The notes beneath the pieces are model-generated. The model was not told where the DNA came from and did no database searches. It was given only the letters and a program-made list of their open reading frames with translations. A stretch of 64,000 nt of DNA from Ophthalmolycus amberensis (taxonomy: Eukaryota > Chordata > Actinopteri > Perciformes > Zoarcidae): the NCBI GenBank assembly GCA_024529925.1, contig JAFEUB010000487.1, positions 1 through 64,000 of the forward strand, given 5' to 3'. The position numbers and the translations under genes were made by a program. This document shows, piece after piece, positions 1 to 10,400 of the stretch (position 1 is the stretch's first letter; each line of letters opens with the position of its first letter).

Positions 1-877
1 TATATACACATATATATATATATATGTTATCGCAATACTTTTTATCGTGATAATATGGTATCGTGGAGCCTCCTACTGTGAGGAATACCTTTAATATTTC
101 TGCTGTAAGTTTATTATTAATCCACTGATTGGTGCTCGTTGATCCTTCGTTCACGTTATCATAACAAAGCAATAAGATTAAACATCTGAAGATAACAAAA
201 AGGAAAGTAAAACAATTTCATAAAATATGCAAATACACTGAATTAACACATGCAACTAAGTTACACACTTAATACAACAGTCGTGTAATAAATAATCTCT
301 TTATGAAGATTATAATGTGTTGATTTCACTGTGTGATCATTTAGGAAGATGTTTCAAGTCTGTATTTGTACTGTGGTCGTGATGTAAATACACTTTCATA
401 AAGACCACATAAAATACATTTAAATGTAAAATGCAGATGTTGTTGAACTATATTTAACCTACCATTAGTAGAAATGGGGTGGACAAAATAAAAGAAACAC
501 CGTATATAAACAATAACCAAACCACTAAATCCTCTCAGAGAAGATCAGTTTGAGAGATATAACCAAGTAAAAAGGTTTTATTATAACCCAATTTATTTTG
601 TATCTATAAAATTATTATTGTTTTATTATAACCTAATGTTTTATTGTTTTTATTTTACTATTTACAAAATAAATATTATTATTATTTTATTTTATTATTT
701 TTATTGTTTTATTATAACCTAATAAAACAGTTTTGAATGTTTGGTGGCAAATAATCAATAAATAATCAATACAGGAGCATAAACTGTCATTTTAAGGGTG
801 AAATAACTTGTGAAGTCGCCGTTTCCCATGATGCAATGGACTGAAAATAACTGAAAATAAACGTTGACAAACTTCAC
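1..877. other. nudcd3 intron 1 (partial), AT-rich
   Basis: This stretch lies downstream, in the direction of transcription, of the nudcd3 exon 1 donor, so it should be intron. It opens with a short TA dinucleotide run at 1-26 and is AT-rich throughout. No further nudcd3 exon, RNA gene or recognisable mobile element was seen in it. Confidence 0.6.
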
Positions 878-1075
878 CTTGGACACCATCTTCTCCGCCA
901 CACCGGGAGGAAAGCCCATCTTCTCGTTTGGACCCGACAGCAGGCGATAAAAGTCCGTCTTTCGGTACAAAAACCCAAAATAAACCTGAAGAAAGTCCTG
1001 AATGTTTCCAACGTGCTGCAGGATCCCGAGCAGAGCGTTGTCGTACATCTCTGTCATCTGCAGCGGCGACGCCAT
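878..1075 (-). CDS. nudcd3: NudC domain-containing protein 3, first coding exon (partial gene)
   Basis: The exon encodes 66 residues from the ATG at 1075 to a donor at 877-876 (AAG then gtgaag), ending in phase 0. The peptide carries the very conserved N terminus of NUDCD3, with the stretches LLGILQHVGNIQDFL, FGFLYRKTDFYRLL and MGFPPG. NUDCD3 is a cytoplasmic HSP90-associated cochaperone that stabilises dynein intermediate chain and other beta-propeller clients. The conserved CS/p23 domain and C terminus are encoded by later exons outside the window to the left. The start was chosen at MASPLQM because the open frame upstream of it (from 1123) has no family similarity. The gene is divergent from mrps24, about 600 bp away. 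Recognition is from memory of the family and is strong over the exon. Confidence 0.9.
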
Positions 1076-1676
1076 GGCGGCTTTTATTTTTTGTATTTTT
1101 TGACGTTTAACCGCGTTCACCAACCGTCAAAGTGTCCCAGCCGACTATTTAGACAGCCTTCTTCAATAAATATTAGTTTATATTCAAGTGGGACTCGCTG
1201 GGTAACGTTTCTTGACACCTCTGCTGCTGCTTCCAGAACAATAACACTTCTGGTCCAGGCTTTTCAAAATAAGAACACCCTTTCTACAAAATAAATCGAA
1301 ACAATTAACTAACACAAAATAACAAAATAAGCGTTTGTATTAAGATATAATATTGTACTATGTATACTTTAACATCACAAATAACTATCACAATAAATGT
1401 TTCGAAAGCTCTCTGTTCTCTAAAGCATTTACTTTTTCTCCATCCGGCTGGTACAGCTCCACAGTCATCCGGTGGAAACAGATGACCTACTGTTGGATAA
1501 ACAGTTCCAGTGTTCATACATAGCTTACCGGAGAAACAACACATTTGCCATTTAAATATCATTTATAATCATTTCATTTCGTTAGTTTTAATTAAATGTT
1601 GAATTACGGAATACAAACAATCTGTGGAAATAGTGTCAGTTATCTACGCGCTTAACATTTTAATACTCGAAAAAAC
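1076..1676. promoter_or_regulatory. Divergent intergenic region between nudcd3 and mrps24
   Basis: Only about 600 bp separate the two divergent start codons, so the genes probably share a bidirectional promoter, as is common for housekeeping pairs. No TATA box is evident close to either ATG. The assignment is positional; no transcription start site can be read from the sequence. Confidence 0.5.
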
Positions 1677-3049
1677 ATGGCGGCGTCCTTGAGCAGCACA
1701 GCGAGCGTGAAGCTGCTGGTCAGTAAAAATGATATTTCAACGTTTAAAATACTTAAATTAACTCATTTTGACAGCTTAACATATCTGTGTGCTCTGGTTC
1801 TTTCGGCTGTTTAGATTGAGAGCGTGTTTATTTATATATTATTTATTCATATGGTGTGTTAAAACGGAGTAGATAACCAGTTAGGTGAAACTAGGAGCTG
1901 CAACTGAAGATGATTTCACAAGCTCAACTCGTAGTGATGCGATGGTATTTCACTCTCATGGTGTTTCCTCTGCAGAGTACTTTATTCAGGTCCGGCTCTC
2001 TAAGCAGCTCCTCTAGAAGCAGAGCCCTCCATGTCACCACAGTGTGCTGCAAGGTAAACACTCATCATCATCATAGCTAACCATCAAACTGTTGTTATAT
2101 GAGCTACTTAAAGGACAGGTGCACATTATTGTAAGCCTGTCTTAAAACAGTACTCACTTGCCTGTATGAGTTATGTAATTTAAGAAGATATCTCACAAAG
2201 TTAGTCTTTTCATTCATTGCATATTTGGGATTTGCATAGTTAAGCACTAGTGAGCACTCTTGCTTTTAGATCAAGGCTTATGGCCAGTTTGCTTTACCAA
2301 ACAAAGATGGTTCTTCGTGACATTTGTTCTTCTTTCTTTCTTTTCTTTCTCTTCTTCTCTTTCCCAGAATCGAGCAGCTCGTGCCCGAGTGGGGAAAGGA
2401 GACAACCCGTTGACGTACGAGCGAGCTCTTCCACCTCATCAGATCGGCCACCGCAAAGGATGGCTGTCCCAGCACACCAGTGAGCAGACCGCGCTCGTGA
2501 ACGAGCACTTGACAGCTTGAAGTCTAGTGTTTTAATGATGTAATGTGACCCCAACATGAAACACAAGAGGACACGTTGGGGAAGGATCATAGCATGCAAA
2601 AATATCCTGACTTATTGGTTTAAAATCAAGATTTGGATCCAGAATGAATCCAAGATACTTAAACTCAGTAACCACATCGATCTTTTCACCATTGATGATA
2701 ATGTTAACAGAAGGGGGCTGTGTACGTTACTCACCCAGGACACCTGTCCTTCCTGTTACTTCCAGGTAACCTGAGAGGACAGGAGGGCGCCGCTGAGCGG
2801 ACCATAGAGGACGTGTTCGTGAGGCGCTTCATGTTCGGGACCTTCCACGGCTGCCTGGCCAATGAGATCGTGATCAAAAGGCGCGGCAACGTGCTCCTAG
2901 TGTGCGCTTTAATGCTGCAGAAGTTACCGCCGCAGAAGTTTTACTTCTTAATAGGTTATTCGGAGTCACTGCTGTCGCACTTCTACAAATGTCCCGTCAA
3001 GTTAGAGGTTCAGACCCTGCAGGATAAAGCTGTGTACAAGTACCTCTGA
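1677..3049 (+). CDS. mrps24: Mitochondrial small ribosomal subunit protein uS3m (MRPS24)
   Basis: Four coding exons are joined in frame: 1677-1718, 1976-2053, 2368-2479 and 2766-3049. They give 171 residues, against about 167 in human. All junctions are GT-AG. Exon 1 and the start of exon 2 encode a basic, Ser/Leu/Arg-rich mitochondrial presequence. The conserved core follows: RVGKGDNPLTYE, HRKGWLSQHTS, AAERTIEDVFVRRFM, GTFHGCLA, RRGN, FLIGYSESLLSHFYKCPV and the terminal VYKYL. The protein is a component of the mitoribosome 28S subunit in the matrix. The ATG at 1677 sits in a good context (aacATGG) and starts MAASLSSTASVKLL. A candidate polyadenylation signal ATTAAA lies at 3177-3182. Phases across the introns (0, 0, 1) are consistent, with no break seen. 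Confidence 0.95.
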
Positions 3050-3176
3050 TGGAACCGTGTACTAGTAACACGGTATGTTTCTGTGTACCGCCGGATGGAT
3101 TTTGCTCTTGTATAAAACTCACTTTGTTCCCGTCATTTGATTTTCAGCCTCGTTGCTTTTGTGAATGAAACTCATA

Positions 3177-3182
3177 ATTAAA
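3177..3182 (+). terminator. mrps24 candidate polyadenylation signal (ATTAAA)
   Basis: ATTAAA lies 128 bases after the mrps24 stop codon and is the first canonical-type hexamer downstream. Additional AATAAA-like sites occur near 3318. Confidence 0.5.
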
Positions 3183-3518
3183 GAAAAGTGTTAATTAAAC
3201 GTGATACTACAAGGTTTAATACACCGTATGCACGTATGTACTGCAGCTCCAGTCCACTATGTTTCTCTTATTTACATTTGGGAATGTCAAGGTGTCATCC
3301 TTTTATCTTCAAAATATAATAAACCTTTATTATGTAGTACTTAACAAAACAAAGTTATAAAGTGCTTCACATGAACAAATAAAACAAACACATAAAAGCC
3401 ACAGCAGTAAAAGTACTAAATGAACCAAATGTAAAAAATGTCAGAACCCGTAAACAGAATAAAAACTAGAATCAGATAAAATGCTGGAAATATGTTTGTT
3501 TCAAGCTTATATTTAAAG

Positions 3519-3550
3519 AAACCACGACTCAGCCGGCTGAGTCGTGGTTT
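3519..3550. repeat. Perfect 32-bp palindrome
   Basis: The 16-base arm AAACCACGACTCAGCC at 3519-3534 is followed immediately by its exact reverse complement at 3535-3550, with no spacer. It lies in the intergenic space between mrps24 and the 3' end of gns. As DNA it could extrude a cruciform, and as RNA it would fold into a tight hairpin. Confidence 0.95.
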
Positions 3551-5138
3551 GTAAGTCGGGAGGAAAGTGAAAGTTTGTTTGATTCATTAAAGAATCCTTA
3601 AAAATTAAGTCAGCAAGTTGCTTTTTGTTAAAAACATATTTCATAAAGCATAATTACCAGTTAAACCAGATTTACTGTATTTGTATATGGCCATAATTCC
3701 AAACTCGGTGGATATTTTGTTAATTCCGCTGTTGAAACGTGGCCCCAAAATGTTTTTGAAATTGACCAATAGGGGGCGACGGCGTAGCCGAAAGAAAGGC
3801 CTGACCCGCACAGATTTGACCATAAATGAATGAGCGTCTGTCATAAAACCTGTCAGTTATTCTAAATGCAGGTGTGGTTACGTGTCTATAACATACTTGC
3901 TACAGAACGAGACCATTTAAAAGTCCGTTTAGCATTTATGGGCAGTATATAAACATGTAACAAATGTTTCTAACACTCAGTAAGCAGATACAAGCGTCAG
4001 TGTTATAAAGTGTGAACAGATAATAAATTACAATATTGTAAAACTGTTGTAATATTTACATATTATAAATAATTTCCATAGGACAAGTTATAATTCTTGA
4101 CTAATACTGTAAATGAATTAACTTAAAATGTCCTCATCGCTTTTTATAACTACATTATAGTGTTATAACTTATTTAATGTTTATACACTTTTGACAAATA
4201 CTAAATAGTACGATGTACACCTCTTAATAAAATCGACACAAGTGCATTTAAATGCTTCTTTTGATTTATTTAAATTTCCTCACAGTGCAAACACATTCAC
4301 ATTTAAGGCACGTGAGCCTCGTCAGTGCAAACACAAGGCACACAGGATCAAAGCGTTCATTTCAAATGTTACCAGGTGACGAATATTCATCACAATTACA
4401 AAGTCAACAGTATGACAGCGATGTTCCCATCTTCCACTTTAAAAAAAGGCACTTTATAAATGTCATCATTAATACTCTGTAAAACATAAAACATGAGAAT
4501 CAACAAATGTTTTGAAAGTTGTCCATTCTTTAAATCTGAGGCACAAAATTGGAGCAATAACTGGAAACAGATGCGTCCTTTAAAAAAAAGACTTAATGTC
4601 TCAACTTCAAGTTCTGCAGAAATAAAAGTTTAACTCTCTGCAAGAAAGTTAAGAAGCAAATTTCCCAAAATCTCAAACTGTTATAATCTTTGGTTGTGTA
4701 TCATTTAAGAACTAAAATGTTCAGATGGCATTTTGAACCATGACTATTACAAAGAACAGAAGTTTATATCAGGAAGACATTTCAACATGGATGACCGGTA
4801 GATCTGCATAATATATGAACTGGCTGAAGAGTTTATCTTAAATATAATAAACATTTAATTTAGAGATTTTTGAGCACAGCTCAGAAGAACCACCCCACCC
4901 CCACAACCATTTTCACTGCAGACATTTTGACTCGTCATCAAAAGAAACAGGTGTTACTAATAACATACAAGGAAAAGTTTCACATTTTGGGAAATAAATT
5001 ATCTGCTCGTTGGTGGAAGGTGTGTACAAAAACGAGTACAAATACTATTTATATTACTACGAGGACTATTTCTTCCCTATCAACCACGAAATATTCCGGT
5101 ACATAGCTCCTTGTAAAACATTGATGCGTTTTTACACT

Positions 5139-5144
5139 TTTATT
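5139..5144 (-). terminator. gns candidate polyadenylation signal (AATAAA)
   Basis: AATAAA on the minus strand lies about 80 bases after the gns stop codon, in a short 3' UTR. It is the nearest canonical signal. Confidence 0.6.
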
Positions 5145-5223
5145 TTGTTACTGCGGCGCCACACAGAGCCATGGAGCAGGATGAAGGATGTTTGGCAGCT
5201 CCATGGAGGGCGTCGCCTCGTTG

Positions 5224-7418
5224 TTACTTATTGTCACGGCAGCTGTCGCCCTGACAGGACTGGAGCTTTATGAGCCGCTGGTTCATCGCCTGCAGGACGG
5301 CCGGATCCACCTTCTTCACGATGTTCTCCAGCTGGTAGGGGTCCGACGTCAGGTTGTACACTTCTACAAACGACTGGGGACACAAAGAAGAAGAAGAGAC
5401 GCTTCATCCTTCAGTTTATCACAAACATTCAACATCAACACATAAAGGAAACACTTCATCCTTCAGTTTATCACAAACATTCAACATCAACACATAGAGG
5501 AACACTTCATCCTTCAGTTTATCACAAACATTCAACATCAACACATAAAGGAACACTTCATCCTTCAGTTTATCGCAAACATTCAACATCAACACAAAGG
5601 AACACTTCATCCTTCAGTTTATCACAAACATTCAACATCAACACATAAAGGAACACTTCATCCTTCAGTTTATCACAAACATTCATCATCAACACATAAA
5701 GGAACACTTCATCCTTCAGTTTATCACAAACATTCAACATCAACACATAAAGGAACACTTCATCCTTCAGTTTATCACAAACATTCAACGTCAACACATA
5801 AAGGAACCCTTCATCCTTCAGTTTATCACAAACATTCAACATCAACACATAAAGGAACACTTCATCCTTCAGTTTATCACAGACATTCATCATCAACACA
5901 TAAAGGAACACTTCATCCTTCAGTTAATCACAAACATTCAACATCAACACATAAAGGAAACACTTCATCCTTCAGTTTATCACAAACATTCAACATCAAC
6001 ACATAAAGGAACACTTCATCCTTCAGTTAATCACAAACATTCAACATCAACACATAAAGGAAGACTTCATCCTTCAGTTTATCACAAACATCAACACATA
6101 AAGAAACACTTCATCCTTCAGTTTATCACAAACATTCAACATCAACACATAAAGGAACACTTCATCCTTCAGTTTATCACAAACACTCATCATCAACACA
6201 TAAAGGAACACTTCATCCTTCAGTTTATCACAAACATTCAACATCAACACATAAAGAAACACTTCATCCTTCAGTTTATCACAAACGCATAAAGAAACAC
6301 TTCATCCTTCAGTTTATCACAAACATTCAACATCAACACATAAAGAAACACTTCATCCTTCAGTTTATCACACAGAGTCATTCTGTACCTCGCTGTCTGC
6401 AAACTCGCAGTACTGCAGGTTGTTTTGGCCGTTGAGGGTCCGGACGCAGGCGTAGGTGTTGTTGTAGGCGTCTTCACACACGCAGTCTGGGAAACATTCC
6501 TAAAGAAAATATAAAGCGCTGAGTCAGTGCTGCAACGAAGAAATATTGTCATTATATTTTCTGATTAAGAGTCTTTGACCCGTAGTTCCACTACAGAGTG
6601 ATGTCTGACATCAATGTAAAGAGGTGAACATATTCTCAATACAACGTCCACAGCAGAACATTACCGTACTTTACTGTAGTAAAACACTGACTGTGGAGAA
6701 GAAGAACCTCATACAACCACAGACGGGTTGTTCTCTCTCAGGGCTCTGACGTCCTTTGAGCTCGTTAAAGGTTTTGTGGTATGATGAGGTGACAGTTTAC
6801 ACATCGTTGCCGGTGACAGAAACAGGATTTACAAGTTCATTTAAAAAGGCGCTAAATCTGGTGCAAAGCATCTCTTCTATTTTTTGAGATGCATGTATTT
6901 TTGTACATAGTCCCTGATGTAAATGAACTGAATAAACTAAACTAAGCGTAATTAATAGTTGAACCTATTGTCGGCACAGTCGGTTCTTGTGGTTGATACT
7001 CACGGACAGTCCGGGGCCCAGTTTGGGACAAGAAGGATCGGACGTTGGATGTCCCTCTCCGGTGTATTCAACAAGGAAAAAGGGACGAGTGGTGCCGTTA
7101 CGCAGAGACGGGGCCTGACAGGAAGAGAGAAGAAGAGGTATGAAGATCGAGGATAAAGGAACATTTAGGAGAAGATTTAAAGAAGCAGCTGACCTAATTA
7201 CTTATCTATTCATTAAATTACATTTTATTGAAGGAAACAATAAAATATGAAACAATAAAAAGAAGCAGCTGACCATCTGCGAGAGGAAAGATTGCCCGTC
7301 CACGTTCACAGACGACAGGTTGGTACCAGAGATGTCCAGAATGGTGGGAGCCAGGTCGATATTCAACACCGGAGCCTGAAGGAGGTCATTAAAGAACCCA
7401 ATGAACCTCAGGATCAAC

Positions 7419-7460
<42 letters not shown>

Positions 7461-10400
7461 CCTGCAGCATCTGGTTGGGTTTGATTCCCGGACCGCGGAC
7501 CATGAGCGGGACCCTGATGTCAAACTCATACAGCTGCCTCTTATCGATGGGCAGAGAGAACTGACCTGTGAACAGTGAGGCCATGGGGGGGCGGGGGGGG
7601 GGGGGGGGGTTAATGACAGACAGGAAGTAGGTCGTATTAAATGACGCGAGGACCAGCGGAGGGACTCAGACCCGTGTGGTAGCCGTTGTCGGAGGTGTAG
7701 AAGATGTAGGTGTTGTCCAGTTCCTTGATGCTGTCCAGTTTCTTCACCAGCAGCTCCACCATGTCGTCCACTGACAGCAGCGTCTGCCACCTGCATTTAC
7801 AGGATTTAAAGTTTGAATGAAGGAGACAAACTGGAGGCTAGTGTCCAATAAAGAATAAGAAAAAGACAAATTTACAAGGATAACCTTTCATGTTTCTTGA
7901 CTTTTGCGGCACTTGCTTGTTTTTTATTGTATTTTCTCTTCCTGTATTCAAATTCCTTGTCTGTGAAAAACGGATTCTGAATGTTTGATATTAAACACAT
8001 TTTTGTGTCAAATTTAAAAAGTATTAATGTTGGCACCGCGGTTGTCTTAACAGACAACCGGATCACTTTCTGTTTTCATCTCAGAGCCTACTAGTACCAA
8101 CAACACTGGACATAGTGTGTCTCTCTCTGCTAAATGGTGATAGCTAACCGATAGCTAACAGATAGCTACCCGATAGCTACCCGATAGCTACCCGATAGCT
8201 ACCCGATAGCTACCCGATAGCTACCCGATAGCTAACCGATGGCTACCCGATGGCTACCCGATGGCTACCCGATGGCTACCCGATGGCTACCCGATGGCTA
8301 CCCGATGGCTACCCGATGGCTACCCGATGGCTACCCGATGGCTACCCGATGGCTACCGATAGCTACCGATAGCTACCGATAGCTACCGATAGCTACCGGG
8401 GGAAATAAAAGCACTATCCTCTTCCTGTTTAGGTTGACGCACTTTGTTTATGTCATAAACGGAGAATTCATTTTCCCAGAGATTATTCCCGCTGGCAGAC
8501 AGAACCACATAGTGAAAGCGAGCGTTTCAGGGAACCAATTTCAACGCTTTTGGAGTCATTCTACAGCCGTAATCAACATTTATGGTAATAATCCAACCTC
8601 CCTCCAAAACAAGACGTTATACCTCCATACACGTTCATTCAAACACAACTTCTAGTTCACCAGAATGATGGTGGAACATTTGAACCAGCGGTGGAGCGAC
8701 CTCGAGCGTGTCTGAAAGAAGAGGACTGCTGAGCAGTCGTACCTCTTCCTGTACGCGCTGTCCAGATAGTTGAGGGAGCTTTCTGGCATCGGGTTCACGG
8801 GCTGACGCAGCAGCCAGTGTTTGTCCTGAAACACACAAATACAGATTATAATATAATAAAGACTAGTTATCATAATTAAAGCTACTACAAGGAACCTTCA
8901 TCATGTGGTGATTCTGTTGGTCCATGTGGACTAAAGTGGTCGTGTCTCTGAGCACCAGAGTCCCTTTAGAAAACCTCTCATTCTACTGCAGCAGGGTCTG
9001 ACAGTCTGCCCCTCTCAGTCCTGGTTCTCCCATGACTCCCTTCCCTCCAGCTGGTCCAGCAATACGTCCTGGGTCTCCAGCAGCGTGGTGTCCCTCCGGA
9101 GCTCCGGCTCCGTCCACGGTGGACCGGTCTCTGCTGGAGGATCTGGGTGTGTTCACGGTGGACCGGTCTCTGCTGGAGGATCTGGCTCCGTCCACGGTGG
9201 ACCGGTCTCTGCTGCAGGATCTGGGTCTGTCCACGGTGGACCGCTCTCTGCTGGAGGATCTGGGTCTGTCCACGGTGGACCGGTCTCTGCTGGAGGATCT
9301 GGGTCTGTCCACGGTGGACCGCTCTCTGCTGGAGGATCTGGGTCTGTCCACGGTGGACCGGTCTCTGCTGGAGGATCTGGATCCGTCCACGGTGGACCGG
9401 TCTCTGCTGGAGGATCTGGATCCGTCCACGGTGGACCGGTCTCTGCTGGAGTCTGAGCTGAAGGAGGTTCTGGTGAACCTGCATGAGTTCATCTGGTTTC
9501 ACCAGAATCCGACCCGGTGGCTCCGATGACGAGCATCAAGAACAACTCTGTAGAAACAGACCATCTTCTCTCTGATGGTCTCTTTACTGATGGAGGTCTG
9601 ATAGAGGATCAGGACTACACTGAGACTGGCTCATATAGAGGATCAGGACTACACGGAGACTGGTTCATATAGCGGATCAGGACTACACAGAGACTGGCTC
9701 ATATAGAGGATCAGGACTACACGGAGACTGGTTCATATAGAGGATCAGGACTACACAGAGACTGGTTCATATAGAGGATCAGGACTACACTGAGACTGGT
9801 TCATATAGCGGATCAGGACTACACAGAGACTGGTTCATATAGAGGATCAGGACTACACTGAGACTGGTTCATATAGAGGATCAGGACTACACGGAGACTG
9901 GTTCAGGACCAGTTTAAAGCTCCTCACAGTAACTTTAAATAAAGTTTTGTGCTAACGTGGACACACCTTGCCTAGCTTGTCAAAGCTCCCGTCTCGGGGG
10001 GCTTTAACGTCGCTGAACTCCTTCTGGTACTGAGGCGCCGCCGTCCAGGGGGAGTGAGGAGCTGGAGGAGCCAACATGAGGAAGAACGGATGCTGGGGGC
10101 TCCTGTCCTCCAGGAAGTGGAGGGACCGGTTCGTCTGGATCGAGAAAAGGAATAAAACCGAGACTGAACACAAGAATGTTGTGGAAATGGGAAACAGATT
10201 GGGAGGCTGAGCTGCATCTGTGAGTCATCGTCACCACAGGATTTGTAACAACAGCTGGTCAAACGCTGCGAAACACATTCTTTTACATGTGACTGATGCT
10301 CCAAAGTCCCACACAGGGTTAACTCTGTCCTTACTTTGGATAATTAACTCGTTAATTAAATTGTAGTTTGGTTTTAGTTTACTCAGACTGTCCTCGTAAA

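Larger units (their letters stand above)
3050..5138. other. Intergenic region between convergent mrps24 and gns
   Basis: The region between the two convergent genes is AT-rich. Apart from the perfect palindrome at 3519-3550 and a CTCF-like stretch near 3765-3780, no gene, RNA or recognisable mobile element was seen. The short open frames here have no family similarity. Confidence 0.6.

Noticed and set aside
9032..9529. Four long open frames over the 39-bp array
   Set aside because: They overlap in both strands and follow the repeat exactly, within gns intron 6. There is no start context, domain or codon bias.
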